Of a stretch of DNA of 10,762 nucleotides, positions 1 to 6,298 are shown piece by piece. Below the pieces are notes generated by a model, which had not been told where the DNA came from, did not search any database, and saw nothing but the letters and a program-made list of their open reading frames with translations. The stretch is from Oscillospiraceae bacterium (GTDB lineage: Bacteria; Bacillota; Clostridia; Oscillospirales; Acutalibacteraceae): NCBI GenBank assembly GCA_009779455.1, contig WREG01000049.1, forward strand, positions 1 through 10,762, in the 5' to 3' direction. The position numbers were made by a program, and so were the translations under genes. Each line of letters starts with the position of its first letter. Position 1 is the first letter of the stretch.

Positions 1-1784
1 GCAGGACCGAAACGGTGCCTCTGTACGCGCCGGACAAATCTCTCACGCTAAACCCGGATTATACGGGCGATGCTTATTCCGTTTACCGGGTGGAGGTTAG
101 TTTCCCCGGGTTTGTTACCGAAATAATCAACGGCGTGCAAATATTCGACGCAGTGGAAGCTTTGCAGGAAGTGGAAATGCATCCTGTTACGGGTGGCGGC
201 GACCGAGATCATGTGACAAACATACCGCCGCACCAGCAAGTGTTGAACACGCCGAGAAACCGGCAGGATCCGCCGTCGGACCCGCCCGGAAGGATATTGC
301 ACCGGGTAATCATCCCCGATTTTATCACCGTGCATTTGGGAAGATATAATGACGCAAACGCCCGAAACATCAGGGTTCCATTCCCTTTATATGTAAAAAA
401 TGTTACATCAAGCGAAATATACCCGACTTGGCCAAACGCCTCGCTGGAAGCGAATATCCGCGCCATCATAAATTTCGCGCTCAACCGGGTATATACGGAA
501 TGGTACCGCATAAGGGGCTTCAACTTTGATATTACATCCTCTACCGCAACCGATATGTATTTTGTGGAGGGCCGCGATATTTTTACGAATATCGCCGTTA
601 TTGTTGACAGGGTTATGGGCGAATACCTGCGCCGCCCGGGGCATAACGAGCCGTTTTTTACCGAATTCTGCGACGGCAGGACGGTGAGCTGCCCCGGAAT
701 GAAGCAGTGGGGGACGGTCGATTTGGCGGAAAGAGGCTACTCCCCCATGCAAATACTGCATTATTATTATCCCGACGACCTTTTTATCGACACCGCGCCT
801 GTTGCCTCGATAACCGAGTCATTTCCCGGGGCGCCTTTGTCACAGGGGAAACAGGGGCCTGATGTGGAGACAATGCAAAAATATTTGAACCGCATCAGGC
901 AGAACTATCCGCTGCTCCCCAACATATCAAACCCTAACGGGATATACGGGACGGATACGGTGAGCGCGGTGAGGACGTTCCAGCAGATTTTCTCTTTGCC
1001 TCAAACAGGCATAGTTGACAGGGCAACATGGAACAGGATATCTTATATATATGTAGCCGTCACGAAGCTCGCCGAGCTGACGAGCGAAGGCGACCGCGTC
1101 GTCACGGGCACAATCCCGCCGAATACGGTTATCAGTTTGGGTTTCAGCGGGGGGCTGGCCGCAAGGCTTCAATATATGCTCTCATATATAGCGCAGTTTT
1201 ACCCCGAAGTCCCCGAGGTCTCACAAGACGGCGCGTTCGGCTCCGGCACAAGGAACGCCGTTATAGCGTTTCAGAACCGTTTCGGCCTGAGTCCGGACGG
1301 GATTGTGGGTCCGGCAACTTGGGCTATGCTGTATGAGGTGTACCTTGCCGTTAAAGGCGCGATCCCGCCGATTGTGACGCCGCCGGCGGAGGGCAACCCT
1401 GTTATCAGACAGATACAGACGACATTGAACCAGAGATACGGCGCGGGGCTGGCTGTGGACGGCATTTTCGGCCGTACGACAAAAGCCGCCATCGTCAGGG
1501 GCCTTCAGATGGAGCTTAACAGGCAGTTCGGCAGGAACCTTGCGGTTGACGGCGTATGGGGCCCGGCCACAAGGGCGGCGACGATAAACGTGCGCCCCGG
1601 CGCCGCAGGGAATATCACTTATCTGATCCAGGCGGCGCTTTATTCGCGTGGGTACACGGGCGTGATCCCCGACGGGGCGTTCGGCCCGTCAACGGAGGCG
1701 GCGGTGCGGGCTTTCCAGAGGGATCAGGGCCTGACCGCGGACGGCATCGCCGGGCCGGCTACGCAGGATAGGCTTTTCAGGTAG
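1..1784 (+). CDS. SpoIID-like protein with C-terminal peptidoglycan-binding repeats (5' partial)
   Basis: The reading frame is open to the left edge. The GTG at 15 is only an internal codon, so the true start and any signal sequence lie outside. Residues here are counted from that GTG. About 20-58 look like a small beta domain (YRVEVSFPGF, GVQIF). About 100-260 resemble a SpoIID/LytB domain: SSEIYPTWP carries E134 at the place of the SpoIID catalytic Glu, and C219, C226 and GMKQWG (228-233) precede a typical LAERGYSPMQILHYYYPD end. Peptidoglycan-binding type 1 units follow at roughly 275-343, 375-440, 460-521 and 530-588, marked by DGxFGxxT, AVRAFQ and DGIxGPATW motifs. SpoIID proteins cleave glycan strands stripped of stem peptides. 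The inferred role is binding and perhaps cleaving spore or cell-wall peptidoglycan. Activity is not shown by sequence, and the domain could be a non-catalytic relative. The gene is convergent with glnN. Confidence 0.85.
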   Translation, partial: RTETVPLYAPDKSLTLNPDYTGDAYSVYRVEVSFPGFVTEIINGVQIFDAVEALQEVEMHPVTGGGDRDHVTNIPPHQQVLNTPRNRQDPPSDPPGRILHRVIIPDFITVHLGRYNDANARNIRVPFPLYVKNVTSSEIYPTWPNASLEANIRAIINFALNRVYTEWYRIRGFNFDITSSTATDMYFVEGRDIFTNIAVIVDRVMGEYLRRPGHNEPFFTEFCDGRTVSCPGMKQWGTVDLAERGYSPMQILHYYYPDDLFIDTAPVASITESFPGAPLSQGKQGPDVETMQKYLNRIRQNYPLLPNISNPNGIYGTDTVSAVRTFQQIFSLPQTGIVDRATWNRISYIYVAVTKLAELTSEGDRVVTGTIPPNTVISLGFSGGLAARLQYMLSYIAQFYPEVPEVSQDGAFGSGTRNAVIAFQNRFGLSPDGIVGPATWAMLYEVYLAVKGAIPPIVTPPAEGNPVIRQIQTTLNQRYGAGLAVDGIFGRTTKAAIVRGLQMELNRQFGRNLAVDGVWGPATRAATINVRPGAAGNITYLIQAALYSRGYTGVIPDGAFGPSTEAAVRAFQRDQGLTADGIAGPATQDRLFR

Positions 1785-1854
1785 GAGTTAGGGGTCAGGA
1801 TATATGATATAGGATAAGAGTTTAAAATAAGGGAATATTATTTTCAATAAATGA

Positions 1855-1887
1855 AAAACCGCCTTTGATTTAACCAAGGGCGGTTTT
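1855..1887. terminator. Bidirectional rho-independent terminator
   Basis: A 13-bp stem (1855-1867 with 1875-1887, one G-T wobble) closes a 7-nt loop. It begins with an A run and ends with TTTT, so either strand gives a GC-rich hairpin followed by U residues. It lies 70 bp after the SpoIID-like gene and 90 bp after glnN, which converge here, so it probably ends both transcripts. Confidence 0.88.
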
Positions 1888-1980
1888 ACAGTTCGTCGAT
1901 ATTGTCGGCTAATATTCGGACGGCGTTCAGAAATGCCTTTACTTTATCCTTATGCCTATGTCGTCCTGTGCGCCCCTCTA
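1886..1980 (-). other. Possible coding remnant or short unannotated reading frame
   Basis: Between the glnN stop and the terminator, one minus-strand frame reads as protein-like sequence ending KVKAFLNAVRILADNIDEL and then TAA at 1886-1888, inside the terminator stem. The frame stays open upstream into the 3' end of glnN, out of frame with it, but has no ATG and no Shine-Dalgarno site that I can see. It could be the tail of a decayed gene whose front was lost, or chance. I do not recognise the family. The rest of 1785-1977 is AT-rich and holds only the terminator. Confidence 0.2.
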
Positions 1981-4068
1981 TACTACACTGTAAAGCAGTT
2001 CCCCGTAAGACGGCAGGGACCGGTATTTTTTCGCGGCGAGGGCTTCAAGCCCGTCGGCGGTCAGCCGCAGCTCTGACATTGCGCCGAATACCCTGTCGCG
2101 GTGAAAAACCGCCTGCTCGAATATATCCCGCTTTTCCGCGGATTCCGCGACGGCGTCTTCCAAAGCCGTAAGATTTTTCAGAAGGCGGGAGGCCAGCCCC
2201 GAAATTTTCTTTAATAAATGCTCTTCAAGGGAAACGTCGTACCCCCCGAAAGCTTTTTTGCGATCCACAAGCCCTGCCAGGTCGTTTTGGTAGTCTATAC
2301 AGGCCGGGATTATATCGCCTTTGGCCATTTCAGCCATCGTAAGGGCCTCGATATGTATGGTTTTGCAATAGCTTTCCATAAGTATCTCATAGCGAGAGCG
2401 CAGCTCCGATTCGGTGAAAACATTGTGCTTTTTAAAAAGCTCAATGCTTTTTTCGGATATATATTCGGGGAGCGCGTCCACTGTGGTCTTCAAATTCGGC
2501 AAACCCCGCCTTTTCGCTTCGGTTTCCCATTCCCCGGAATAATTGTTGCCGTTGAACACTATCCGCTTGTGGTCCCCGTAGGCTTTTTTTACGAGGTTTT
2601 TCATGTCGCCCTTGAAATCAGCCGATTTTTCCAAAATGTCCGCGAACTGCCGCAAAACCTCCGCGACCGCCGTATTTATAATAATGTTCGGCTCCGCGAC
2701 GGAAAATGACGAACCCGGCATACGGAATTCAAATTTGTTTCCCGTATAGGCGAAGGGCGAGGTGCGGTTGCGGTCTGTGGAATCCTGGGGGAAGTTGGGG
2801 AGCGCGGTAACGCCGAATTCCATCGGATGCTTTTCCCTGCCTTCATAAACCGTCCCCGCTTCAAGTGCTTCGAGAATTTCTGTCAGCTCGTCCCCAAGGA
2901 ACATGGACATAATGGCGGGCGGCGCTTCGTTCGCGCCGAGCCTGAGGTCGTTCCCGGCGCTTGCCGCCGAAACCCTGAGCAGACCCTGATATTCGTCAAC
3001 CGCTTTTATTACTGCCACCAAAAACAGCAAAAATTGGGCGTTTTCATGGGGCGTTTTGCCCGGTTTGAGCAATTTGACGCCCATATCCGTACTGATTGAC
3101 CAGTTGTTGTGCTTGCCGCTGCCGTTTACGCCTGCGAAGGGCTTTTCATGAAGCAAACAGGCCAGCCCGTGGCGGTGGGCGACGATTTTCATGGTTTCCA
3201 TCGTAATCTGGTTATGGTCCGTGGCTATATTCGCCGTCGTATATATAGGCGCCAGCTCATGCTGGGCGGGGGCGGTTTCGTTATGCTTGGTTTTGGCGTA
3301 AACCCCCAGCTTCCACAGCTCTCCCTCCAGTTCTTTCATAAAAGCGGACACCCTCGGCTTCAGGCTGCCGAAATAATGGTCGTCAAGCTCCTGCCCTTTG
3401 GGCGGGCGCGCCCCGAAAAGCGTCCTTCCGGTATAAATCAGGTCGGGACGCTTTGAATATATATCTTTGTCAATCAAAAAGTATTCCTGCTCCGGCCCGA
3501 CCTCCGATATGACGCGCCGCGCGGACGTGTCGCCGAAAAGCCTTAATATCCGCAGGGCCTGTCTGTTGAGGGCCTCCATTGAGCGGAGCAGGGGGGTCTT
3601 TTTATCGAGGGCTTCTCCGCTGTAAGAGCAAAATGCGGTTGGTATGCACAGCGTCCCGTCTTTTATGAAAGCGTAGGAGGAGATATCCCAAACCGTATAG
3701 CCCCGCGCCTCAAATGTGGCCCGCAAGCCCCCCGAAGGGAAGCTTGAAGCGTCAGGCTCCCCACGGACAAGCTCCTTGCCCGAAAATTCCATAATGATTT
3801 TGCCGTCTTTGGCGGGGGTGATAAAGCTGTCATGCTTTTCAGCTGTGGTCCCCGTCATGGGTTGGAACCAATGCGTGTAATGCGTCGCGCCTTTTTCAAC
3901 CGCCCAGTCCTTCATGGCGCCCGCGACTATGTTGGCCTCGTCAAGCTCCAGATGCATTCCCCTTGACATAGCTTTTTTCAAATCATCATAAACATCGTCA
4001 GGCAGCCTTTCTTTCATGGCCTCGTCGTTAAAGACCATGCTGCCGAACAAAGCCGGAACATCTTTCAT
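1978..4068 (-). CDS. glnN: Glutamine synthetase type III (GSIII)
   Basis: This 696-residue cytoplasmic enzyme joins ammonia to glutamate using ATP to make glutamine. Its length fits the type III family of about 700 residues, which is much longer than type I enzymes of about 450. Visible landmarks are the N-terminal GSIII region with HWFQPMTG and EKHDSF (66-82), GPEQEYF (191-197, metal-binding glutamates), APAQHELAP (266-274), GVNGSGKHNNWS (313-324, glutamate and ammonia site) and NRTSPFAYTGNKFEFR (434-449, nucleotide and phosphate contacts). The C-terminal 200 residues are the helical extension typical of GSIII. The ATG at 4068 is preceded by AAGGATGG with 9-nt spacing. The gene appears intact, with its own promoter upstream. 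Regulation by nitrogen is expected for the family, but no operator is recognised. The tet-like GTPase lies upstream on the same strand with no visible terminator between, so read-through is possible. Confidence 0.96.
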   Translation of the reverse strand: MKDVPALFGSMVFNDEAMKERLPDDVYDDLKKAMSRGMHLELDEANIVAGAMKDWAVEKGATHYTHWFQPMTGTTAEKHDSFITPAKDGKIIMEFSGKELVRGEPDASSFPSGGLRATFEARGYTVWDISSYAFIKDGTLCIPTAFCSYSGEALDKKTPLLRSMEALNRQALRILRLFGDTSARRVISEVGPEQEYFLIDKDIYSKRPDLIYTGRTLFGARPPKGQELDDHYFGSLKPRVSAFMKELEGELWKLGVYAKTKHNETAPAQHELAPIYTTANIATDHNQITMETMKIVAHRHGLACLLHEKPFAGVNGSGKHNNWSISTDMGVKLLKPGKTPHENAQFLLFLVAVIKAVDEYQGLLRVSAASAGNDLRLGANEAPPAIMSMFLGDELTEILEALEAGTVYEGREKHPMEFGVTALPNFPQDSTDRNRTSPFAYTGNKFEFRMPGSSFSVAEPNIIINTAVAEVLRQFADILEKSADFKGDMKNLVKKAYGDHKRIVFNGNNYSGEWETEAKRRGLPNLKTTVDALPEYISEKSIELFKKHNVFTESELRSRYEILMESYCKTIHIEALTMAEMAKGDIIPACIDYQNDLAGLVDRKKAFGGYDVSLEEHLLKKISGLASRLLKNLTALEDAVAESAEKRDIFEQAVFHRDRVFGAMSELRLTADGLEALAAKKYRSLPSYGELLYSVV

Positions 4069-4077
4069 TTCTATGAT

Positions 4078-4085
4078 CCATCCTT
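4078..4085 (-). promoter_or_regulatory. glnN ribosome binding site
   Basis: AAGGATGG on the minus strand lies 9 nt before the ATG at 4068. It contains an ATG that is out of frame with glnN, so it does not offer an alternative start for this gene. Confidence 0.7.
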
Positions 4086-4096
4086 AATTAAATCAA

Positions 4097-4127
4097 GGCG
4101 CTGAGGATAAAAAAGCCCCAAAGCGCC
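4097..4127 (-). promoter_or_regulatory. Leader hairpin upstream of glnN
   Basis: In the glnN leader RNA, GGCGCU (4127-4122) pairs with AGCGCC (4102-4097). Inside it GGGG pairs with CCUC across a 2-nt bulge, leaving a 9-nt U-rich loop. It lies about 11 nt before the Shine-Dalgarno site and is not followed by a U tract, so it is not a simple terminator. A role in translation or RNA stability is a guess. Confidence 0.45.
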
Positions 4128-4160
4128 GTTGCCGTAAGTTATGAGTATTACTGCATATTT

Positions 4161-4189
4161 ATGGTAACACAAGAAAGCGGGGCTGTCAA
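4161..4189 (-). promoter_or_regulatory. Sigma-A-type promoter for glnN
   Basis: The minus strand carries a consensus -35 TTGACA (4184-4189), a 17-bp spacer and a weaker -10 TACCAT (4161-4166, four of six consensus bases). A start near 4154 would give a leader of about 85 nt holding the hairpin at 4097-4127. A perfect -35 with a poor -10 fits a regulated promoter, but no binding site is recognised. Of the 155 bases between the genes, I see nothing else clear. Confidence 0.65.
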
Positions 4190-4223
4190 GCGTTTAAAAA
4201 CATTATTCCCTAATTCCCGGATT

Positions 4224-6176
4224 CTACAACGCCTGCCTCATGTGCAATATCCACCGGGCCCTGTCAAGCGGATCCACACCCCTGCGTTTTGTCGTTTTCC
4301 CCAGTTCCAGCGGGCAGGGGCGGTAGCCGTCAAAATTCGAGGCGTAGCGCGCCTTGCCTGATGACAGTGAGCTTAAACGCACGGGGTAATCCATGGCTTC
4401 CGCCAGCGGCACGCCCGCTTCGATCTCCGCCGTGCCGCCGCTTATGACAGGGCTGTCGAATTCGCCGCGCATATTTATGATGTCTCCCATAATTTTCCCC
4501 GAAAGCTCCTCAGGCGCGGCTATTTTGATACGCAAAAACGGCTCCAGCAAACGGCTGCCGCAGTTCACCATCCCGTTCATGAACGCCACGGGCGTCGCGA
4601 GGAAAAAATCCATCGGGTGGGTATGTATAAAATGCCAGCCCCCGCCGCTCAGCGTGATTTTCACGTCTGTGACCTCCCAGCCGTACAGACCCTGCTTCAT
4701 GGCTCCCGGCAGGGCGGTTTTTATATGGGCCTGATATTTATAGGGTATCTGACCGCCTTTTACCGCCGATTCAAATATATAGCCGCCCCCTGTCGGCAAT
4801 GGCTCAAAACTTAACTCGATAACGGCCCAGCAGGGCTTCGGCATGGTGTAGGACTCAAAGCCCTTGCCCGGATTCATCACGGTTTCCTTATAAATGACCG
4901 TGGGGTTTGAAAATTCCGCGTTGATGCCGTAGCGTTCCGCCAAAAGGTGCCGCAGAACCTCGATTTGGATTTCCCCCATGATGCTGACCGTCAGCTCCCG
5001 TTCGTCCGGCTCCCATTCGCAGGAAAGAAGCGGGTCTTCTTCCGCAAGCTCCCGCACCGCCGTCAGCAGGGGCGTGGGGTTGGGGCTGCCGTCCGCCACT
5101 TTTACATTGAAAAGCGGCGTAGTTTTCAAAGGCGGGTCGTTCCGCGCCGCGCAAATCTCGCCCACGATATCCCCCGCCTTGGCCGTCGCAAGGCCGTAAA
5201 GCACGGCAATATCCCCCGCTGAAATCTCCCCCGCGTCAACCAGCCGCGTCCCCGCCGAAAAATGCTTGATTTGCGTCACTTTTTCGGTTCTTGCTTCCTC
5301 GGTGTCGCCGTTTAAAAGCGCCACCGCGTCGCGGTTTTGTATCCGCCCTGAAAAAAGCCTGACATATGCCGCCTTGCCCATAACCTTATCATGCTCGATT
5401 TTATATATTTTGCCGCTGACATTTTCCCCCGCATTCCTGCCGATGTTTACGCGCGGAAGCCGCAAAATCGCATCCGACAGCTTTTCCAAGCCTACATTGC
5501 AAAAAGCGGAGCCGTAGATTAGCGGGTAAGCCTCACCTTTCGCCAAAAGCCTGAAAAGCCCTTCTTCCAGCTGCTTTTGGATGACTTCCCCTTCCTTTAA
5601 AAATACCGATTCCAGCCCCGCGTCGCGGGAGCAAAGGCTTAACATCTCGTCATCGTTAAAATTATACTCCCCTGTGCCGCATTCCCTTGAACCCTGCGAT
5701 ATAACGGCGTTTAAGGGGAAAATATCCGGGGAGAGCTTCCTTTTTATCTCCGAAAAAACCGTGTTTGCGTCTACTCCGGTGCGGTCGATTTTATTTACAA
5801 AGATAATAAGGGGCAGTTTCGCGGCTTCCATCGCATTGAAGAAAAGCTCCGTCTGCGACTGGACGCCTTCCGCCGCCGAAATAATGAGCAGGCCGCAGTC
5901 CACCGCCAGCAATGAGCGCTGCACCTCCGCCGTAAAGTCCATATGGCCGGGGGTGTCGATGAGATTCAGCCTCAAGCCGGGCAGGTCGATGGCGGCGGAG
6001 GCGGACCTGACCGAAATGCCCCGCGAGCGCTCGATTTCCATGCTGTCGGTGGCGGCGGTCCCGTCGTCAACACTCCCCAAACGCCTGGTCGCCCCGTTCA
6101 TAAAAAGCAGGCGCTCAACCGTGCTTGTCTTGCCCGCGTCAACATGGGCGAAAACGCCGAGGTTTATAATATCCAT
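4224..6176 (-). CDS. TetM/TetO-like translation factor GTPase
   Basis: This 650-residue EF-G-like GTPase is close in length to Tet(M) at about 640. Domain I has the P-loop AHVDAGKTS (10-18), RGIS in switch I (52-55), DTPGH (74-78) and NKID (128-131). Domains II to V follow, with GLYGWEVTD (496-504) and LLEPFLRIKI (543-552) typical of the family. Ribosomal protection proteins eject tetracycline from the 30S decoding site, using a domain IV tip that reads YSPVS in Tet(M). Here the aligned segment is HFIHTHPMDF (515-524), so tetracycline resistance should not be assumed. HTHP-type relatives in clostridia are usually chromosomal and of unknown role. The start is the ATG at 6176, because AGGTGA lies 8 nt before it. 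A longer frame to 6278 would run through both the Shine-Dalgarno site and the promoter. No Tet(M)-style attenuator leader is present. Confidence 0.92.
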   Translation of the reverse strand: MDIINLGVFAHVDAGKTSTVERLLFMNGATRRLGSVDDGTAATDSMEIERSRGISVRSASAAIDLPGLRLNLIDTPGHMDFTAEVQRSLLAVDCGLLIISAAEGVQSQTELFFNAMEAAKLPLIIFVNKIDRTGVDANTVFSEIKRKLSPDIFPLNAVISQGSRECGTGEYNFNDDEMLSLCSRDAGLESVFLKEGEVIQKQLEEGLFRLLAKGEAYPLIYGSAFCNVGLEKLSDAILRLPRVNIGRNAGENVSGKIYKIEHDKVMGKAAYVRLFSGRIQNRDAVALLNGDTEEARTEKVTQIKHFSAGTRLVDAGEISAGDIAVLYGLATAKAGDIVGEICAARNDPPLKTTPLFNVKVADGSPNPTPLLTAVRELAEEDPLLSCEWEPDERELTVSIMGEIQIEVLRHLLAERYGINAEFSNPTVIYKETVMNPGKGFESYTMPKPCWAVIELSFEPLPTGGGYIFESAVKGGQIPYKYQAHIKTALPGAMKQGLYGWEVTDVKITLSGGGWHFIHTHPMDFFLATPVAFMNGMVNCGSRLLEPFLRIKIAAPEELSGKIMGDIINMRGEFDSPVISGGTAEIEAGVPLAEAMDYPVRLSSLSSGKARYASNFDGYRPCPLELGKTTKRRGVDPLDRARWILHMRQAL

Positions 6177-6183
6177 AATACTA

Positions 6184-6189
6184 TCACCT
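6184..6189 (-). promoter_or_regulatory. RBS that fixes the GTPase start
   Basis: AGGTGA on the minus strand lies 8 nt before the ATG at 6176. It overlaps codons of the longer open frame, including an in-frame ATG 18 nt upstream, and so argues for the downstream start, which also matches the N-terminus of Tet(M) relatives (MxIINxGVxAHVDAGKT). Confidence 0.8.
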
Positions 6190-6194
6190 GCCAT

Positions 6195-6223
6195 ATTATA
6201 ACACGGAATATAATATAGGGCAA
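6195..6223 (-). promoter_or_regulatory. Leftward promoter for the GTPase gene
   Basis: The minus strand has -35 TTGCCC (6218-6223), a 17-bp spacer and a perfect -10 TATAAT (6195-6200) preceded by GTGT. The predicted transcription start falls at or next to the Shine-Dalgarno site, giving a leader of only about 12-15 nt. That is unusually short. A second AT-rich -10-like stretch (TATATT near 6212-6217) could instead give a longer leader, but its -35 is poor. Confidence 0.6.
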
Positions 6224-6231
6224 GCCCGGTA

Positions 6232-6260
6232 TTGCGAAACATAGAATAATGTGTTATAAT
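6232..6260 (+). promoter_or_regulatory. Rightward promoter for the fucosidase gene
   Basis: TTGCGA (6232-6237), a 17-bp spacer and a perfect TATAAT (6255-6260) lie upstream of the fucosidase. A start near 6267 leaves a leader of about 32 nt ending in GGGGG (6286-6290), 8 nt before the ATG at 6299. No catabolite-repression (cre) consensus or sugar-repressor operator is recognisable, apart from the promoter dyad itself. Confidence 0.7.
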
Positions 6261-6298
6261 TATTATGAAAAAAATCAAAAAACACGGGGGATGATGTT

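Larger units (their letters stand above)
6195..6260. repeat. Inverted repeat containing both divergent -10 boxes
   Basis: ATTATAACAC at 6195-6204 and GTGTTATAAT at 6251-6260 are exact inverse complements. The same dyad centre, between 6227 and 6228, also relates the two -35 boxes (6218-6223 and 6232-6237). Each arm is therefore the -10 box of one of two back-to-back promoters. Confidence 0.8.

Noticed and set aside
2218..2709. 163-codon plus-strand open frame
   Set aside because: It is a shadow of glnN. The minus-strand frame carries all glutamine synthetase motifs.
4097..4127. ANTAR-type dual-hexaloop antiterminator or rho-independent terminator before glnN
   Set aside because: The loop has 9 nt, there is no second hexaloop hairpin, and no U tract follows the stem.
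5581..6201. 206-codon plus-strand open frame
   Set aside because: It is a shadow of the GTPase gene on the minus strand. It is rich in Ser, Arg and Pro, has no family motif, and lies opposite the conserved P-loop and DTPGH region.
6177..6278. N-terminal extension of the GTPase to an ATG at 6278
   Set aside because: The extension would run through the promoter and Shine-Dalgarno site, has a non-family hydrophobic sequence, and family proteins start at MxIINxGV.
6265..6294. Nine-codon leader peptide before the fucosidase (MKKIKKHGG)
   Set aside because: Its ATG lies at the predicted transcription start with no ribosome binding site, and its sequence is simply A-rich leader plus the fucosidase Shine-Dalgarno site.
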